The notes beneath the pieces are model-generated. The model saw only the letters and a program-made list of their open reading frames with translations, made no database searches and was not told the origin of the DNA. Of a DNA stretch of 64,000 nucleotides, positions 1 to 11,994 are shown one piece after another. A program made the position numbers and the translations under genes. This DNA comes from Prosapia bicincta. Taxonomy: Eukaryota; Arthropoda; Insecta; Hemiptera; Cercopidae. The DNA is taken from assembly GCA_036971475.1 (NCBI GenBank), contig JBAIZL010000006.1:87962046-88026045 (forward strand), written 5' to 3'. Position 1 is the first letter of the stretch. Every line of letters starts with the position of its first letter.

Positions 1-1518
1 TACATATATTATTCAAAGCTTTGCGCCGATAAAACAGTACCAGCATCTTCAGGAAAAATAATTATGTAACTTTTTTTTATGTTATTATTTAATTTATCTA
101 GTTTTTTTTATATCCATTTTCTAATCCAATTTGATATATTATATTTTTTTCTTTCATTTGATTATTCAAGTTCATTGGTATTTTGTGCATTCTAAATAAT
201 AAATTATACAGCGCTGCCATTTTTTGGTTATATGGATGATTTGAATAATTTGGTATTATTTGATTTGTCTGGATTGGATTTGTATAATATATTATATTCT
301 AATTTTTCATTGTTTCTAGTAATTGTAATATCTAAATAATTTAGTTAATTTTTTTATTCGAATTCATGAGTAAATTTTATATTTTCGTATATATTATTTA
401 CACAATTTAATATTTCGTCAATATTTAAGTCAATATTTAAATCAATATTATTTGATATGTATAATCCATCATCTACATATCTAAACCAGTGTCCATTTTG
501 ATCGTATGTTTTAATTATCTTATCTATTACAATGTCTATATTTTATAAAAATATTTCCGACAATATGCTTAATATTGGAGAGCCCATTGTTAATCCATCT
601 TTTTGTGTATAAATTTTATTAATATATAAAAAATAATTTTGATTTAATATGATTTTTAATGTATTTATTATTTCTTGTGTTAAAGTTTTATCTTCTTCAA
701 ATGTATGTATATTATTTTTTATTATTTCAAGTGTTTTCATCATAGGTATGTTATTATACATGTTAGTAACGTCAAATGATATTAATTTGGTATTATTATC
801 AATTTTAATATCTTTTAATTTTTCAATTAGTTCAATCGAATTTTTTATATTATGAGTATTAATTAATTTTACCTTATCTTTAAGTAATAAAGCCAAATAT
901 TTTGAAATGTTATAAGAAGGAGCAGTTGTAAAATTATATTAATGGCCTAATTGGTTTATCTTCTTTGTGCAATTTAATTAGTCCATTTAATCTTGGAATT
1001 TTAGGATTTTCATTTATATAATTATTAGAATATTTGTGATTAAATAATTTAGATGATGTTTTATTATATTTTTTATTTCATTTTGATATTTGTCTGTGGG
1101 ATCTTTATTTATTTGTGTATATTGGTTTTTAGATATGTAATTTTCAGTTTTATTTATATGTTCTTGTTTATCAATAATAACTACAGCATTACCTTTATCA
1201 GCTTTTGTCATAATAAGATCATTAGTTTGTAATTTTTGTTTAGTTTCATAAATTTGCGAGTATTGTTTTATGTGTGTGTGATTAGTTTTGTTATTTTTAA
1301 TTAACTTTATTATTTCATGTGATGTTTTAATTCGCATATTCTCTTGTTCTTCTTTTAATTTATTGGAATTATGTAAACAAGTTACATAATTATTTTCCTG
1401 AAGATGCTGGTACTGTTTTATCGGCGAATAGCTTTGAATAATATATGTATTACAAGTATTCTTGTTTTTGAAATATTTTAAATTTATTAACTATATTACA
1501 AAAAAACATATCACCATA

Positions 1519-1522
<4 letters not shown>
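1..1522 (-). mobile_element. Penelope-like element fragment (RT core) between inverted ends
   Basis: A reverse-transcriptase fragment on the - strand sits between near-perfect inverted repeats of about 72 bp (1-72 and 1377-1449). A terminal tail (1450-1522) then runs into a (TA)n tract. The same end sequence recurs at 10.8 and 15.2 kb, which defines a PLE family here called A. The left end probably continues before the window. The copy is inactive. Confidence 0.8.
354..1337 (-). pseudogene. PLE reverse transcriptase, broken
   Basis: Reading leftwards from 1337: TKADKGNAVVIIDKQEHI, then LNGLIKLHKEDKPIRPLI in a shifted frame near 1000-930. RT motif A, FDVTNMYNNIP, is at about 744-776, motif B, QKDGLTMGSP, at 576-605, and motif C, WFRYVDD, at 468-488. 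These are the hallmark motifs of Penelope-type RTs. Damage: stops and a frame change between 1013 and 897, an in-frame TAA at 543-545, and a further stop at 354-356. The motif A Asp and the YVDD are still present. No GIY-YIG domain is attached in this copy. Confidence 0.85.

Positions 1523-1573
<51 letters not shown>
1523..1573. repeat. (TA)n microsatellite
   Basis: Uninterrupted TA dinucleotides separating the RT-bearing PLE fragment from the GIY-YIG-bearing one. Confidence 0.95.
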
Positions 1574-1577
<4 letters not shown>

Positions 1578-2203
1578 TAATATATTACTATTGTAAGTAA
1601 TTTTATCCACCATTAAATGCAATGATTTTACCTTGTGTGATGAGGCGCCTTTCGGTCACTTTGACCATTGTCGAATCACTGATTACTTTTTTTCATGACA
1701 AAATTAATGTAACAACTGTAACGCATTTTACATAGGGAAAACAACCAGATCATTTAAAATAAGATTTGAAGAACATTATAGAGCATTCAAAAACAAAAAT
1801 TCAAAAATATCAAATGTCGCAGCACACCTAATATCACATAAACATGAAATAACAAATTACGAAAATAACCTAACCATACTTGAAATAAATAATAACCCAA
1901 TAGAATTAAATTCACTAGAAAAATACCACATTTATAAAAACATACACAACAATTTAATGAATCTACAAACAACATACACAGAAGACATACTATTCAAAAA
2001 CATTATACACAAGACTCAAGAGGAAACGTGTATGACATCAATAATTACCAACACGACAGACCGAACATCCACATCAGAAAAATGGGAAAAAGTAATCAAT
2101 GATTCGACAATGGTCAAGTGACCGAAAAGCGCCTCATCACTCAAGGTAAAATCATTGCACTTAATGGTGGATAAAATTACTTACAATAGTAATATATTAA
2201 CTT

Positions 2204-2206
<3 letters not shown>
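1574..2206 (+). mobile_element. PLE GIY-YIG module flanked by 112-bp inverted repeats
   Basis: Arms of about 112 bp (1574-1685 and 2094-2206) are inverted copies with only a few mismatches. They enclose a GIY-YIG coding segment. (TA)n tracts abut both sides. It is a separate unit from the RT fragment on its left and lies on the opposite strand. Confidence 0.75.
1708..2121 (+). CDS. PLE GIY-YIG endonuclease domain, partial, intact frame
   Basis: Open for 137 codons to a TGA, without an initiating Met. It starts CNNCNAFYIGKTTRSF (zinc-knuckle-like CxxC then the GIY-YIG core YIG) and continues with IRFEEHYRAF, a conserved Arg-Glu-His block, then AHLISHKHEI and LNSLEKYHIYKNIHNNLMN with the Glu expected of this nuclease. 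PLEs fuse this nuclease to the C-terminus of their RT; here the RT half is absent. The last codons and the TGA lie inside the right inverted repeat. Confidence 0.75.
   Translation, partial: CNNCNAFYIGKTTRSFKIRFEEHYRAFKNKNSKISNVAAHLISHKHEITNYENNLTILEINNNPIELNSLEKYHIYKNIHNNLMNLQTTYTEDILFKNIIHKTQEETCMTSIITNTTDRTSTSEKWEKVINDSTMVK

Positions 2207-2263
<57 letters not shown>
2207..2263. repeat. (TA)n microsatellite
   Basis: TA tract with one G interruption, abutting the right inverted arm of the GIY-YIG module. Confidence 0.95.
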
Positions 2264-2398
2264 AATATCGCAATATGTATTCTTGTGTATTAATAAAGAA
2301 CATAAGTCAAAATACAAATACAAGAATTATAATTGAATTTACAATTCAAAACTTTTTGTTGGCTAACAGTATTAACATATATATATATATATATATAT
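2264..2398. mobile_element. PLE terminal fragment
   Basis: The segment starting aaatatcgcaatatg and carrying ttgttggctaacagt (reverse strand gttagccaacaaaa) is repeated at 14767-14915. It is bounded by TA tracts on both sides and is a solo terminal piece without coding sequence. Confidence 0.55.
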
Positions 2399-3803
2399 TG
2401 TAACAATTTGGATTAGCAAGTAAGAAAGGCACTATGTATAATATAATATAAATATGTAAGTTAATTCAAACCATAAAATAACCAATTATGAAAAAAGAGA
2501 AAAATGTAAACATAACCTAAATTGGCAAAATCGTAACATTTAATCACAAGTTTAGAACAATAACCGCTATAAAAAAAACAATATAATAGAAGCAATTTAA
2601 TGTGTAACAGTTCGAAAAGAGCACTAAAACTATGTAAATAAAAGTAAAAGCTTTTAAGTGTTAAAAAAGTGAAAACGTTTTAGAATGCACAAATGAACCA
2701 AAACGGGATAGGCTAATGTATTCAGTGAGGTGCGCGCGCATTGTGAAGAGAACAGCTGATAATTTAAACTTAGTCGGGAGATATAATATTTAAATACAGT
2801 TACCTGCAAAGAAATTAAAATCTAGTTATTAAGAACATGAAATGTACCAAAGGCAGTGAATACAGCATCCGTAAAGCCGGTAACAACAATTAAAAAAAGG
2901 AAATAGTTGGTTTAGCCATTTTTAAATGCGTGGCTTAGCGTCGCTGGAGTTGTTCAAACCTACTCAAACAAGACAGACGTGTTTCAGAATTGGCCAATAA
3001 AATTTGAAGAATTTAAACTTAGTGCGGGAGTGTTAGTCTCAAATTCAATTAACACTACAAAACACTTTCAAGAAAATTAATTAGAACTATTTCTTTCAAA
3101 AGATCTTATTAAATATTTTGATAAAGGCCGAAAAGTGGAATCTGCCATTTAAAACACTCAAGTATCTAGGCTAGATCCATTACTACATTTTGAAATTTTG
3201 CAATCAGACATTTATAAAAGAAAAGAAACCAGTGAATTTATTATAAAATTAAACTATAAAAGAAAACATTTAGAAAGAATATTAAGGACCAATTTTACTT
3301 AGAAATAAATTAATTTGTAACATAGTTTATAACATTTATAGCTTAGATTTTTTTTTTTTTTTGTTCTTGTACTTTAGAGTGCCAAATAAGATTTTTATTC
3401 AAAATTTAAAACCTACCAGATAACCCGAGATTAAGAGAGCTTGTGCTAAACCAAAATTAAAATCAATTTAGGCTAAATTAAATAAAAATTGTTGCTGCCC
3501 AAAAGAGAAATACAATTTAGAGTAATAAGACTTATTTTAATAGAGGAAACTAATAGTAAATTTATAAAACTTTAAAAAAGAAAAAATTGTAATTTATTAA
3601 TAGAACTTATAATTGCTAAGAAATTGTTTTAAATGATACATTGAACTTGTTATTAAAAAAAAGAAAGCTCTAGAATATTTATTTATCTTAAAATAAATTA
3701 GAAAATTTACTAACCTACCTTGAACTAAATAATTGAGAAATTTTATTAAAGACAAATTTTTATAAAAAATACATTTTAAATAATTATAATAAAAGAAACT
3801 ATT

Positions 3804-3806
<3 letters not shown>
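2399..3806. other. Unassigned AT-rich sequence
   Basis: No gene is supported. A + strand stretch near 3090-3290 reads as a degenerate, Lys-rich coding-like segment (ELFLSKDLIKYFDKGRK, stop, then KETSEFIIKLNYKRKHLERI). It could be the N-terminal part of a decayed PLE, but I see no diagnostic motif. A poly-T run is near 3348-3362. Confidence 0.4.

Positions 3807-3852
<46 letters not shown>
3807..3852. repeat. (TA)n microsatellite
   Basis: TA dinucleotide tract upstream of a PLE end. Confidence 0.95.
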
Positions 3853-3855
<3 letters not shown>

Positions 3856-3934
3856 CTTGATATTTTACGTTATCCATTGTTTTTCCATTGCACTGACTTT
3901 ATGAAGTTAATGTATTACTATTGTAGTATATATA

Positions 3935-4100
3935 TTTATTTAAGAATTTTTGGACTAGATAGGAGACTGACAGACTTACCTAGTGGCAATAGTCCAAAAC
4001 TTCAATCTCTTGGAAATAAATAAATAGACACCTATAACAACATATCACACTATTGAAATATTTCGATCACACAATGATCTTTATCAATCAAAAAAAAGAA
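3935..4100. mobile_element. PLE terminal fragment (family B)
   Basis: Contains tttttggactagatagga, acttacct, ggcaatagtcc, and the stem-bearing block tatttcgatcacacaatgat. The same blocks occur at the 3' end of the PLE at 12.0 kb and at 13.65-13.80 kb. No coding sequence is attached. Confidence 0.7.
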
Positions 4101-4111
4101 TAGACAGTGTA

Positions 4112-4114
<3 letters not shown>

Positions 4115-4176
<62 letters not shown>
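4115..4176. repeat. (TA)n microsatellite at the centre of a short palindrome
   Basis: About 30 TA units flanked by agtgtactgat on the left and atcagtacact on the right, so the whole block is an inverted repeat centred on the TA tract. Confidence 0.9.
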
Positions 4177-4179
<3 letters not shown>

Positions 4180-4742
4180 TACACTGGCATTATTATTGAA
4201 AATTTGTCACAATAATTTTACTAGAAGAGAACACGTAATGAGGTTTAAATTTCTAGAAAGTGAGTAAGGTTAAACTGAGCTATATCGACATTTGTAACAT
4301 GACAAATAGTTCCATAAGTAACTGCTTAGCAGTATAAACAATCAAAACAATGTGTTTATCACCAGTAGAACTAAAATAGTCAATAAATAAGCATTTAACC
4401 AGAGCAAGGAGCTGCTTAACCCTGAATCTTTTCCTGAAATATATTAGCTGAAAAAAACCTTCTCCAAAAAAATGTACATGCTATTAATTTTACTTAGCTT
4501 TGAAGCTGAGCTGCCATAGAAGATCCAAAATATCAAATACCTTTTAGAGCATAGGTTGTAGCACCCGCAGCAAATTTGTTCATTGTGTTTAGTACTACCC
4601 ACATTCTGGTATTGGAAAACCGTCATAAGCATTAGTGATGTTTTCAAATCTAAGGATATTAAAATAATATGTAATTATGTGTACAGAATAATAACTTACA
4701 AAATATCTATATACCCACAATTAACCCTTATATAACAATATA

Positions 4743-5943
4743 CCACTCCAATCAAAAAATATGGTGAATAATTTTGTATTTTAAAAAAGTAATAAGTCTA
4801 CATCAAATTCAGTTTAATTTCCTTCAAAGTACTGTCCTTGGCTAGCAATGCACTTATTCCAACTTTGAATCCATGACTAGAAACATTTGTGGAAGGCTTC
4901 TTTCAGAAGCTGCTCGGTTGTGGCCCTCTTAATGTCAGGAATGGTGTCAAAACGTTTTCCTTTAGGCATAGTTTTAATTTTTGGGAAGAGCAAGAAGTCA
5001 CTTGGTGCTAAATAGGGTGAGAATGGTGGAAAAAGGAACACTTTTTTGACTCAGCACATTGTCGTGATGAATAAAAAGCCATTCGCTTATTTTTCTGGTC
5101 TCTTTCTTTGTATGTCGTTTTGCAAAATTTGCAGTACGCCCATATACGATTCAGAGTTCACAGTTATTCCCCTTGGAACGAATTCTGATCGCACTACGCC
5201 CTTACTATCAAAAAAACCAATGAGCATGACCTTGATGTTCGATTATGACTGACATGCATTTTTATGGCGAGGAGAATGGTTTTCCATTGGGAACTTTGTA
5301 TTTTGGTCTCAGGGTCATATCCATAGACCCCTTCAGTTACAACTTTGGCCATGAATTTTGGATCTGTTTGAAGACGATCACTTCATCACTCAAAAATCTA
5401 GGAACAAATTTTGCACTCACTCGTTTCGTTTGCAAATTATCGATTAAAATGCTTTGAACGGAACTGTACAAGATGTTAAGATCTTCCAATAGCTCTTGAA
5501 TACTCATTCGCCTGTTTGAACGAACAATTTTTTCTACTTTTTGCACATTGTCGTCTGGTTTTGAGGGTAGTGGACGTATCGAACCATGTTTGTCTTCAAC
5601 CGACTCATTTCCGCTTTTAAATCCGTCATACCAGTTTCACACTGTCTTCAGAGTTACCATATTATCGCCATACACAGATTATAACATTTTTGTGAGATTC
5701 TTTGGCATTCTCTTGCAACTTAATGTTAACTTGTTGTTCAAAATCCATGATGCTCGACAGACACAATAAACACGACCTCTCTCTCTAGCGGCTCTGGCAG
5801 TTAACTGACAAGCTCCAGCATGTTGAAACTTGTTGCTGCCTGTCTCAAAAGATCAAGTTACTAGGCAAATTACATCATATGGATGTACCATCAGCAGTTG
5901 CCGCTATAAAAATTCATTCACCGTATTTTTTGATCACCCTTCG
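4743..5943 (-). mobile_element. Mariner (DD34D-type) transposon, 1.2 kb, TIRs and TA TSD
   Basis: Both ends share the TIR core atcaaaaaatatggtgaat (left from 4743) and atcaaaaaatacggtgaat (right, reverse strand, from 5943). TA lies outside each end (4741-4742 and 5944-5945). The 1201-bp length is normal for mariner. It lies upstream of the first recognised HDAC6 exon. Confidence 0.85.
4790..5748 (-). pseudogene. Mariner transposase, broken
   Basis: On the - strand it begins MDFEQQVNIKL near 5748. It continues with KSRKNCSF and, in the cleanest open stretch (5337-5546), EKIVRSNRRMSIQELLEDLN then VSAKFVPRFLSDE. This is the helix-turn-helix and linker of mariner transposases. Further on are VRSEFVPRGITVNSE and PPFSPYLAPSDFLLFPKIK, the last carrying the third catalytic Asp region. 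Several frameshifts and stops make it non-functional. Confidence 0.85.
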
Positions 5944-6076
5944 TATTTGATCTTTTATACAGGGGAACTGGAAAAAACCCAGATGTTTTCGAAATGGCTA
6001 GTACACGTGAGGCAGTGGTTGTTTGAAGGAGGGACTGTGATCGCTGACATCTGCACATGATGCCATTTAATTAGTC

Positions 6077-6870
6077 ATGGAGGAGTGGACGGTACAAGAC
6101 CGTATGTTTGCTTACGATGTGTATGTGCGATATAGTTAGTATCACAGCTACGCAGTTGTTTTTTTAAGTTCACTTTCAACTTGGACGTCAAGATTTTGTT
6201 CCCAGCCAGAATATGATTACCAGGAGGATTGACAACTTGAAAACAATGCGAAGTATTCTAAAAAAGAAGGTTCCTGGTCGAAATAAGTCTGCTAGGACGC
6301 CGCAAAACTTTGAAATGGCTAGGCAAGCTTTGATTCGTAGCTCAAGTGTGTCGGCAAAAAAAAAGCGTGTGAATGAGGTCTAATTCGTGAATAAGTGTGA
6401 AGAATTCTGCAAAAAGACAAATTGTTTCATCCATACAAGATGTGCGTAACTCAGATGTTAAAAGAACGAGAACATAACCAACAAGAGGATTTTGTTGTTC
6501 CTATGCAAATGTTGCTTGAAGAACAAGGAAATGCAATAATCGTCATGAGTGATGAGGCTCATTTTCATTTAAATAATTCTGTTTACTCAACAAAAACAAT
6601 GTTTATTTCCAGCAAGATGGTGCCACTGCACACGCTGCTTGAGATGCAATGGCTGGTGTGCATTATATGTTTCCAGGAAGGCTTGTTTCAGTGATATCCC
6701 ATGGCAAACAAGGTTGCCAGATTTTAACAGTTGTGGTTTTTCTCTTTGGGGAGTAAATGGCAAGTGAAACTAGCAAAACTAAGTTTAGTGGAATAAACTT
6801 TACATTGACATCAGAATTGTTTTTTATGACAAACGAAGAGGAATTGCTGCAGGAATAAAAAATCTGTTAT
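6077..6870 (+). pseudogene. Second Tc1/mariner (IS630-like) transposase relic
   Basis: Different from the neighbouring mariner and on the other strand. Recognisable pieces in order: MEEWTVQDRMFAYDVYVRYS near 6077, CVTQMLKERE near 6440, FVVPMQMLLEEQGNAIIVMS running into DEAHFHLN (first catalytic Asp, 6551-6553), FQQDGATAHA (second, 6616-6618), FPGRLVSV, and WQTRLPDFNSCGFSLWG (third). The first two Asp codons are only about 22 codons apart, far less than in intact relatives, so an internal segment is deleted. Many frameshifts are present. TIRs were not recognised. Confidence 0.7.
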
Positions 6871-7129
6871 TATAAAAATCTAAAATATAGACCAAGTTAC
6901 TAAGAAATTTTTGTTTCGCCAACATAACAGAGATTATGGTAATGTATTATTTGAGTATACTTTTTTTTAACTTTTCTAATGCTTACATAATTACTATTGT
7001 GTTTTGAATTCTAATGTGTTTTGAATGAATAGGAATTTAAGTAACTAATTCTGTCATGTAGTACCTACCACTGACTGTATTTGCTTAAGGGATCAGATAC
7101 AAAATGTCTCTAATTTATGATATTCGTAG

Positions 7130-7234
7130 GTTGGGCCTTCAGCTGTTCTCTTAGCTGCAAAAAAAAATGCTCGTGTAACTGTATCAAAGAATGTATTGAA
7201 GACTGACGGGTACATTAGAGATATTTACCAAACA
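7130..7234 (+). CDS. HDAC6: HDAC6 exon (a), N-terminal tail
   Basis: 35 codons, phase 0 on both sides, between ...ttcgtag and gtaagt. It encodes a basic, Lys-rich tail beginning [15 protein letters not shown] and ending GYIRDIYQT, ahead of CD1. It lacks a starting Met, and the in-frame TAG at 7127-7129 belongs to the intron acceptor, so a further 5' exon is expected. This is the least conserved exon, but it joins the next one in frame. Confidence 0.75.
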
Positions 7235-10200
7235 GTAAGTGCAATATTATATTTATAGTTTATATTACGATATTATTTATAACATGCTTTAAACATTTTG
7301 TGGTTTTGTTAGAAAATAATATTAATGGTGTTTTATTTATGAATTATAACATATAGTATTAAAAAATTGTGGAGCTACATATTTTGAAATAGTTTTTCTT
7401 CTTGATTTATTTATAAAACTTATTCATTAATCCCTCTAGGTATTATTTATTTCATAATACTTTAACATTATAAAATATTGATTTCATAATTTTCTTAAAG
7501 TCTTCTTGCTAAGTTTCTTTCTTATACATATATAAATTTATTTGAGAAAACTCAATAAATGAATTAATAAATCTTACATCATTATTAATAATTTATTGAA
7601 TTACTTTTGAATGAATTTAATTACTACACAACATGCTAAACTAGGTTTTTGCTTTTAAACAAGGATCATAAATTTAATGTTTGTAATTTAACTTGAGACT
7701 ATTTAAACTGTATTGTAATTCAACCAAAACTTACAGCTTAGAAACATGTTATAAAAACATATAAATATGTATTTTAAATAATTTAATTAATTACTTTTAC
7801 ATTAGTTTATGTCCATCCAAACTTTAAATTTTGTAAATTTGTAAAAACTTACTGAGACAGAACGTTTTTGATCGCTCCGTGGTGGTCTTCATCAGTGTCT
7901 TCTGCTTGGAGTTGTTAGGCTAAGAGGAGACGGTTTTAAAGGCAGGTTTTCGATAGTATCAAAGATTATCTGTTATTTGTATTGGGTTTGTTTGTTTAAT
8001 ATGTTTGTAATTTGTGTTTGAAATTTCATATTGTTTTCGTGTGTTGAGATGTGGTCCTTTTTTGTTGGTGTGTAAGATTTCTAGGTTATAAGTGTCTGTG
8101 TAGGTCGTGTTATGTTTCTTTTATGTAATTGTAAAATGTTGAGTTGGTGTTCTGTTTGTGTTCCTCGACTCTTTGTTTGAAGCTGCGACTTGTTTCCCCA
8201 ATGTAGAATTTGTTGCACTTGTTGCAGTTTAATTTGTATACTGCTGTGTACTTGTAGTTTATCTTGTTGTTGGTTTTGTATTGAATTTTTTATTGTAAAT
8301 AGTTATTAGTTTTGTATGCTATTTTGAATCCTATTTTTTTGAAATTTGTGAGCTATTTTATTTGATTTGTATCCATTTGTGTATGCTGAATATTTAATGT
8401 AAAAGTGATTAAATAAGTTTCACCGAACATAAAGGACTACAAAATTCAAGAGTTTAAATAATTTATTTACAGAGGGAGTTTAATTAATTTATACAAGAAC
8501 CAAAATCTAAATATTAATTATAATGAAAAGAATCTGACGTATTGTATATATTATTACATAAGTTCAGGACCCTAAATAGCTGCACAACTATAATAACAAG
8601 TATTGATTTAATTTACTTCTTTTATTGTCAATATTTATTTCTTTTCTCTACAATAAAAAATTAGACCGGAAACATCTTTTTACATGAAAAGTTGGCTTAG
8701 TACCACAACAGTTTTAAATTTAATAGGTAAAATTTATGGAAGACATTTTAAAGGAAAACGTATGAAATAATTGACAATGTGATGGAATTAGCTAAACCCA
8801 GGGAAAAAATTACGTTTTGGTTATGTTTTTAAATTTCTAAATATTATTCCTAGACACATTGAAAGTGGCTTTAAAAATATTGCCAAATTATTTTTGCATA
8901 ATCACATGAAATATACACGACTCACAATTATAAACTTTAATATGATAGCATTTCAGTGCCTTATGTCATCAGGGATGCTACCACAAACATACAGTATTTG
9001 TGTTATACATATATTTCTTGTGTTTATAACCTTAAATCACGAGCCAGCTAGAATATTCTTTATTTTTGCATAATCACATGAAATATACACGACTCACAAT
9101 TATAAACTTTAATATGATAGCATTTCAGTGCCTTATGTCATCAGGGATGCTACCACAAACATACAGTATTTGTGTTATACATATATTTCTTGTGTTTATA
9201 ACCTTAAATCACGAGCCAGCTAGAATATTCTTTATTTTTGCATAATCACATGAAATATACACGACTCACAATTATAAACTTTAATATGATAGCATTTCAG
9301 TGCCTTATGTCATCAGGGATGCTACCACAAACATACAGTATTTGTGTTATACATATATTTCTTGTGTTTATAACCTTAAATCACGAGCCAGCTAGAATAT
9401 TCTTTATTTTTACATAAACACATAACACTCTGTGTTGTTTTTGTATATTAATAGTAGTTTATTAGTTGTATTTTTCAGTCACTATGAAATTAAACTAAAC
9501 ATTTTTTTTTAATGTTATTATTTAGGCAAGAGAAGCAAAGTTATTGACTCGTAAAAACACAGGAATTATATATGACTACCGTATGGCAGAACATAGATGC
9601 CTTTGGGATACAAACCATCAAGAGAAACCTGAGAGATTTATAAGAGTAATTCAAAGGTTAGTATATACAAAGTATTACATAAAAACATTTATGAACTTAC
9701 AAAATAAATTAAAGTTCGGATAGTCATAAACTAATGTGAAAGTGATTATAATAAAATTTATATTATGGTGAATAATAAATTAATAAAATAATAAATACAT
9801 TTTAAAAAAAAATTTCAAGATCCATGTTTTTAAAACAAATTAAAAATTATAAATTAATTTTTTCATAGCTCTTCTAAAATTTTAAGGGAGAATTGTTAAT
9901 GGTTATGGATATATTTGTAATACTTGGAGAGAAAAAGGTGGAGGTAATTCATGATAGCTAAGGAGGGGTAAATGAATTAAATTACGTGAATTGAAAATGG
10001 TATTCCATTTTCCGCCTCACGTTTTTCTCTCCAAGTATTACAAATATATAAATAGCCACTAACAATTCTCCTTCAAAATTGTAGAAGGGCCATGAAAAAT
10101 TATTTTTAATCTTTTAGTTCATTTTAAAAACATGGTATATTAAAAAAAAAAATGTTTTTAATAAATTCATTATTTTCTGTTTTTTAGTCTTATGTCTGGG

Positions 10201-10731
10201 TGAAAAATTTCAATTGATTTTGTAACATAATTTCATACAACTGATTTTATGATATATGCTTTATTGTAGAACAGCTGTTTTAACACGTAAGGTACTTTAA
10301 TCATTGTATATTTTTAGGTTAAAGTGTTATTATAAAATATTTTTCATTGGTTAATAAATATGTTAATTTATACTTTAGTAAACATATTACAATTATTTAA
10401 TTCAAAATAAACACACATGAAAGTCTATAACTCCACAAGCAAATCTAATTTCTTTAAGCAAATAATGTTTAAACAAATTTAAAGGGGGTGAATGTTGCAG
10501 AACAGTTGCTTTAACACGTAAGCTAGCCCATCACCCAAATTCGATTTGTGTAAACAACTATTATTTAAACAAACGTAGAGACAAGAAACTGAGTAAATAT
10601 GGCATTGTCATCTAATTCAGACCTATGTTTGAAATTTCAGGCCTCTAGATCATCGGGAAGTTAGTTTAAATTAATTGCAAACACGTGTATGTGTATATAT
10701 ATATAAGCACATAAAGCTCTACTAGAACTAA

Positions 10732-10774
<43 letters not shown>

Positions 10775-10979
10775 TAATTTAAAAATATTTCATAAACAAG
10801 AATAACTTTTAATGAATATATTTATTCAAAGCTTTTCGCCGATAAAATAGTATCAGCAATATACTATTTTATCGGCGAAAAGCTTTGAATAAATATATTC
10901 ATTAAAAGTATTCTTGTTTATGAAATATTTTTAATTTATTAACTATATTACAAGAAAACATATCACCATATTTTAAATA

Positions 10980-11046
<67 letters not shown>

Positions 11047-11933
11047 ATAGGTTAGTTTTGGTTGGTAAAGATTATTTAGATTTTTTGGACTAGGAGACTG
11101 ACAGACTTACCTTGGTAAGAGTCTACTCTGTAGTCTTGAAATAGAAACACATAAAAGCACTTAAACAATGATATATTTCAACCACACAGTGGTCTTTGTG
11201 AATCGAAGAGAAAACACAAAAAGAAATATGAGAGAATGAAATAAAATAATTGTAATCACAGATTGTGTAGAGTAGAAATCAGATGCACAGATTAAAGATA
11301 TATATATTGTTTCCATGAACATATGAGTGATTATAGTTTATATAAGTCTGTCAGGGGAAAAGAGATAAGGCTATTTGGAAGGAAAAAAAAAAAATGAATG
11401 GATTTATCTGATGTTGAGGTTAGTGGATTCTCTGGACTTGGTATACCACTGGTATGATAGTTCCCACCTTCTCAGTTCTGAGGGATTGCAATCAGGGGGG
11501 GGGGTGATTTAATTATTTTTGTGGTATAGCAGTCATCAAAAGTTGTGATGTTGTGACTCGCAGCATGTTGAGCTGTTGGTCTATCCATATTAATAATTTT
11601 AACATCATGTCTGTGGCCATTCATTCTGATATTCAGACCATCCGTGGTCAGGCCTATGTACTGTGCTGAGCAAAGTTTACATTGTAGCTGGTATATGACA
11701 TTTTTCGATGTACAATTATGATGACCCTGTATTTTGAAGACCATTTTTGTTGTTTGGCTGTTGAAACTATTTCCTGAGGGCTGTATTGGACATGTCTTGC
11801 ATATCTAGGTCTATTGCATGAGAAGGAGCCATGAGGAAGTTTGAGTTTGTGGTTTCTCTGCATCGTCTGGTAGTTTAGGATGTACTAGGATGTTTTTCAA
11901 GTTGGGAGGCTGCTGAGGGGTGTATTGGACACG

Positions 11934-11994
<61 letters not shown>

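Larger units (their letters stand above)
7235..9525 (+). other. HDAC6: HDAC6 intron 1
   Basis: 2.3-kb intron. It holds a PLE relic on the - strand and three copies of a 172-bp unit. The remainder is AT-rich with nothing recognisable. Confidence 0.85.

Noticed and set aside
2155..2403. Open frame rich in Ile-Tyr repeats (also 14900-15283)
   Set aside because: Produced by (TA)n microsatellites crossing PLE end sequences; no protein-like composition and no homologue-like motif.
5046..6060. Several + strand frames of 70-76 codons over the mariner
   Set aside because: Antisense shadows of the degenerate mariner transposase.
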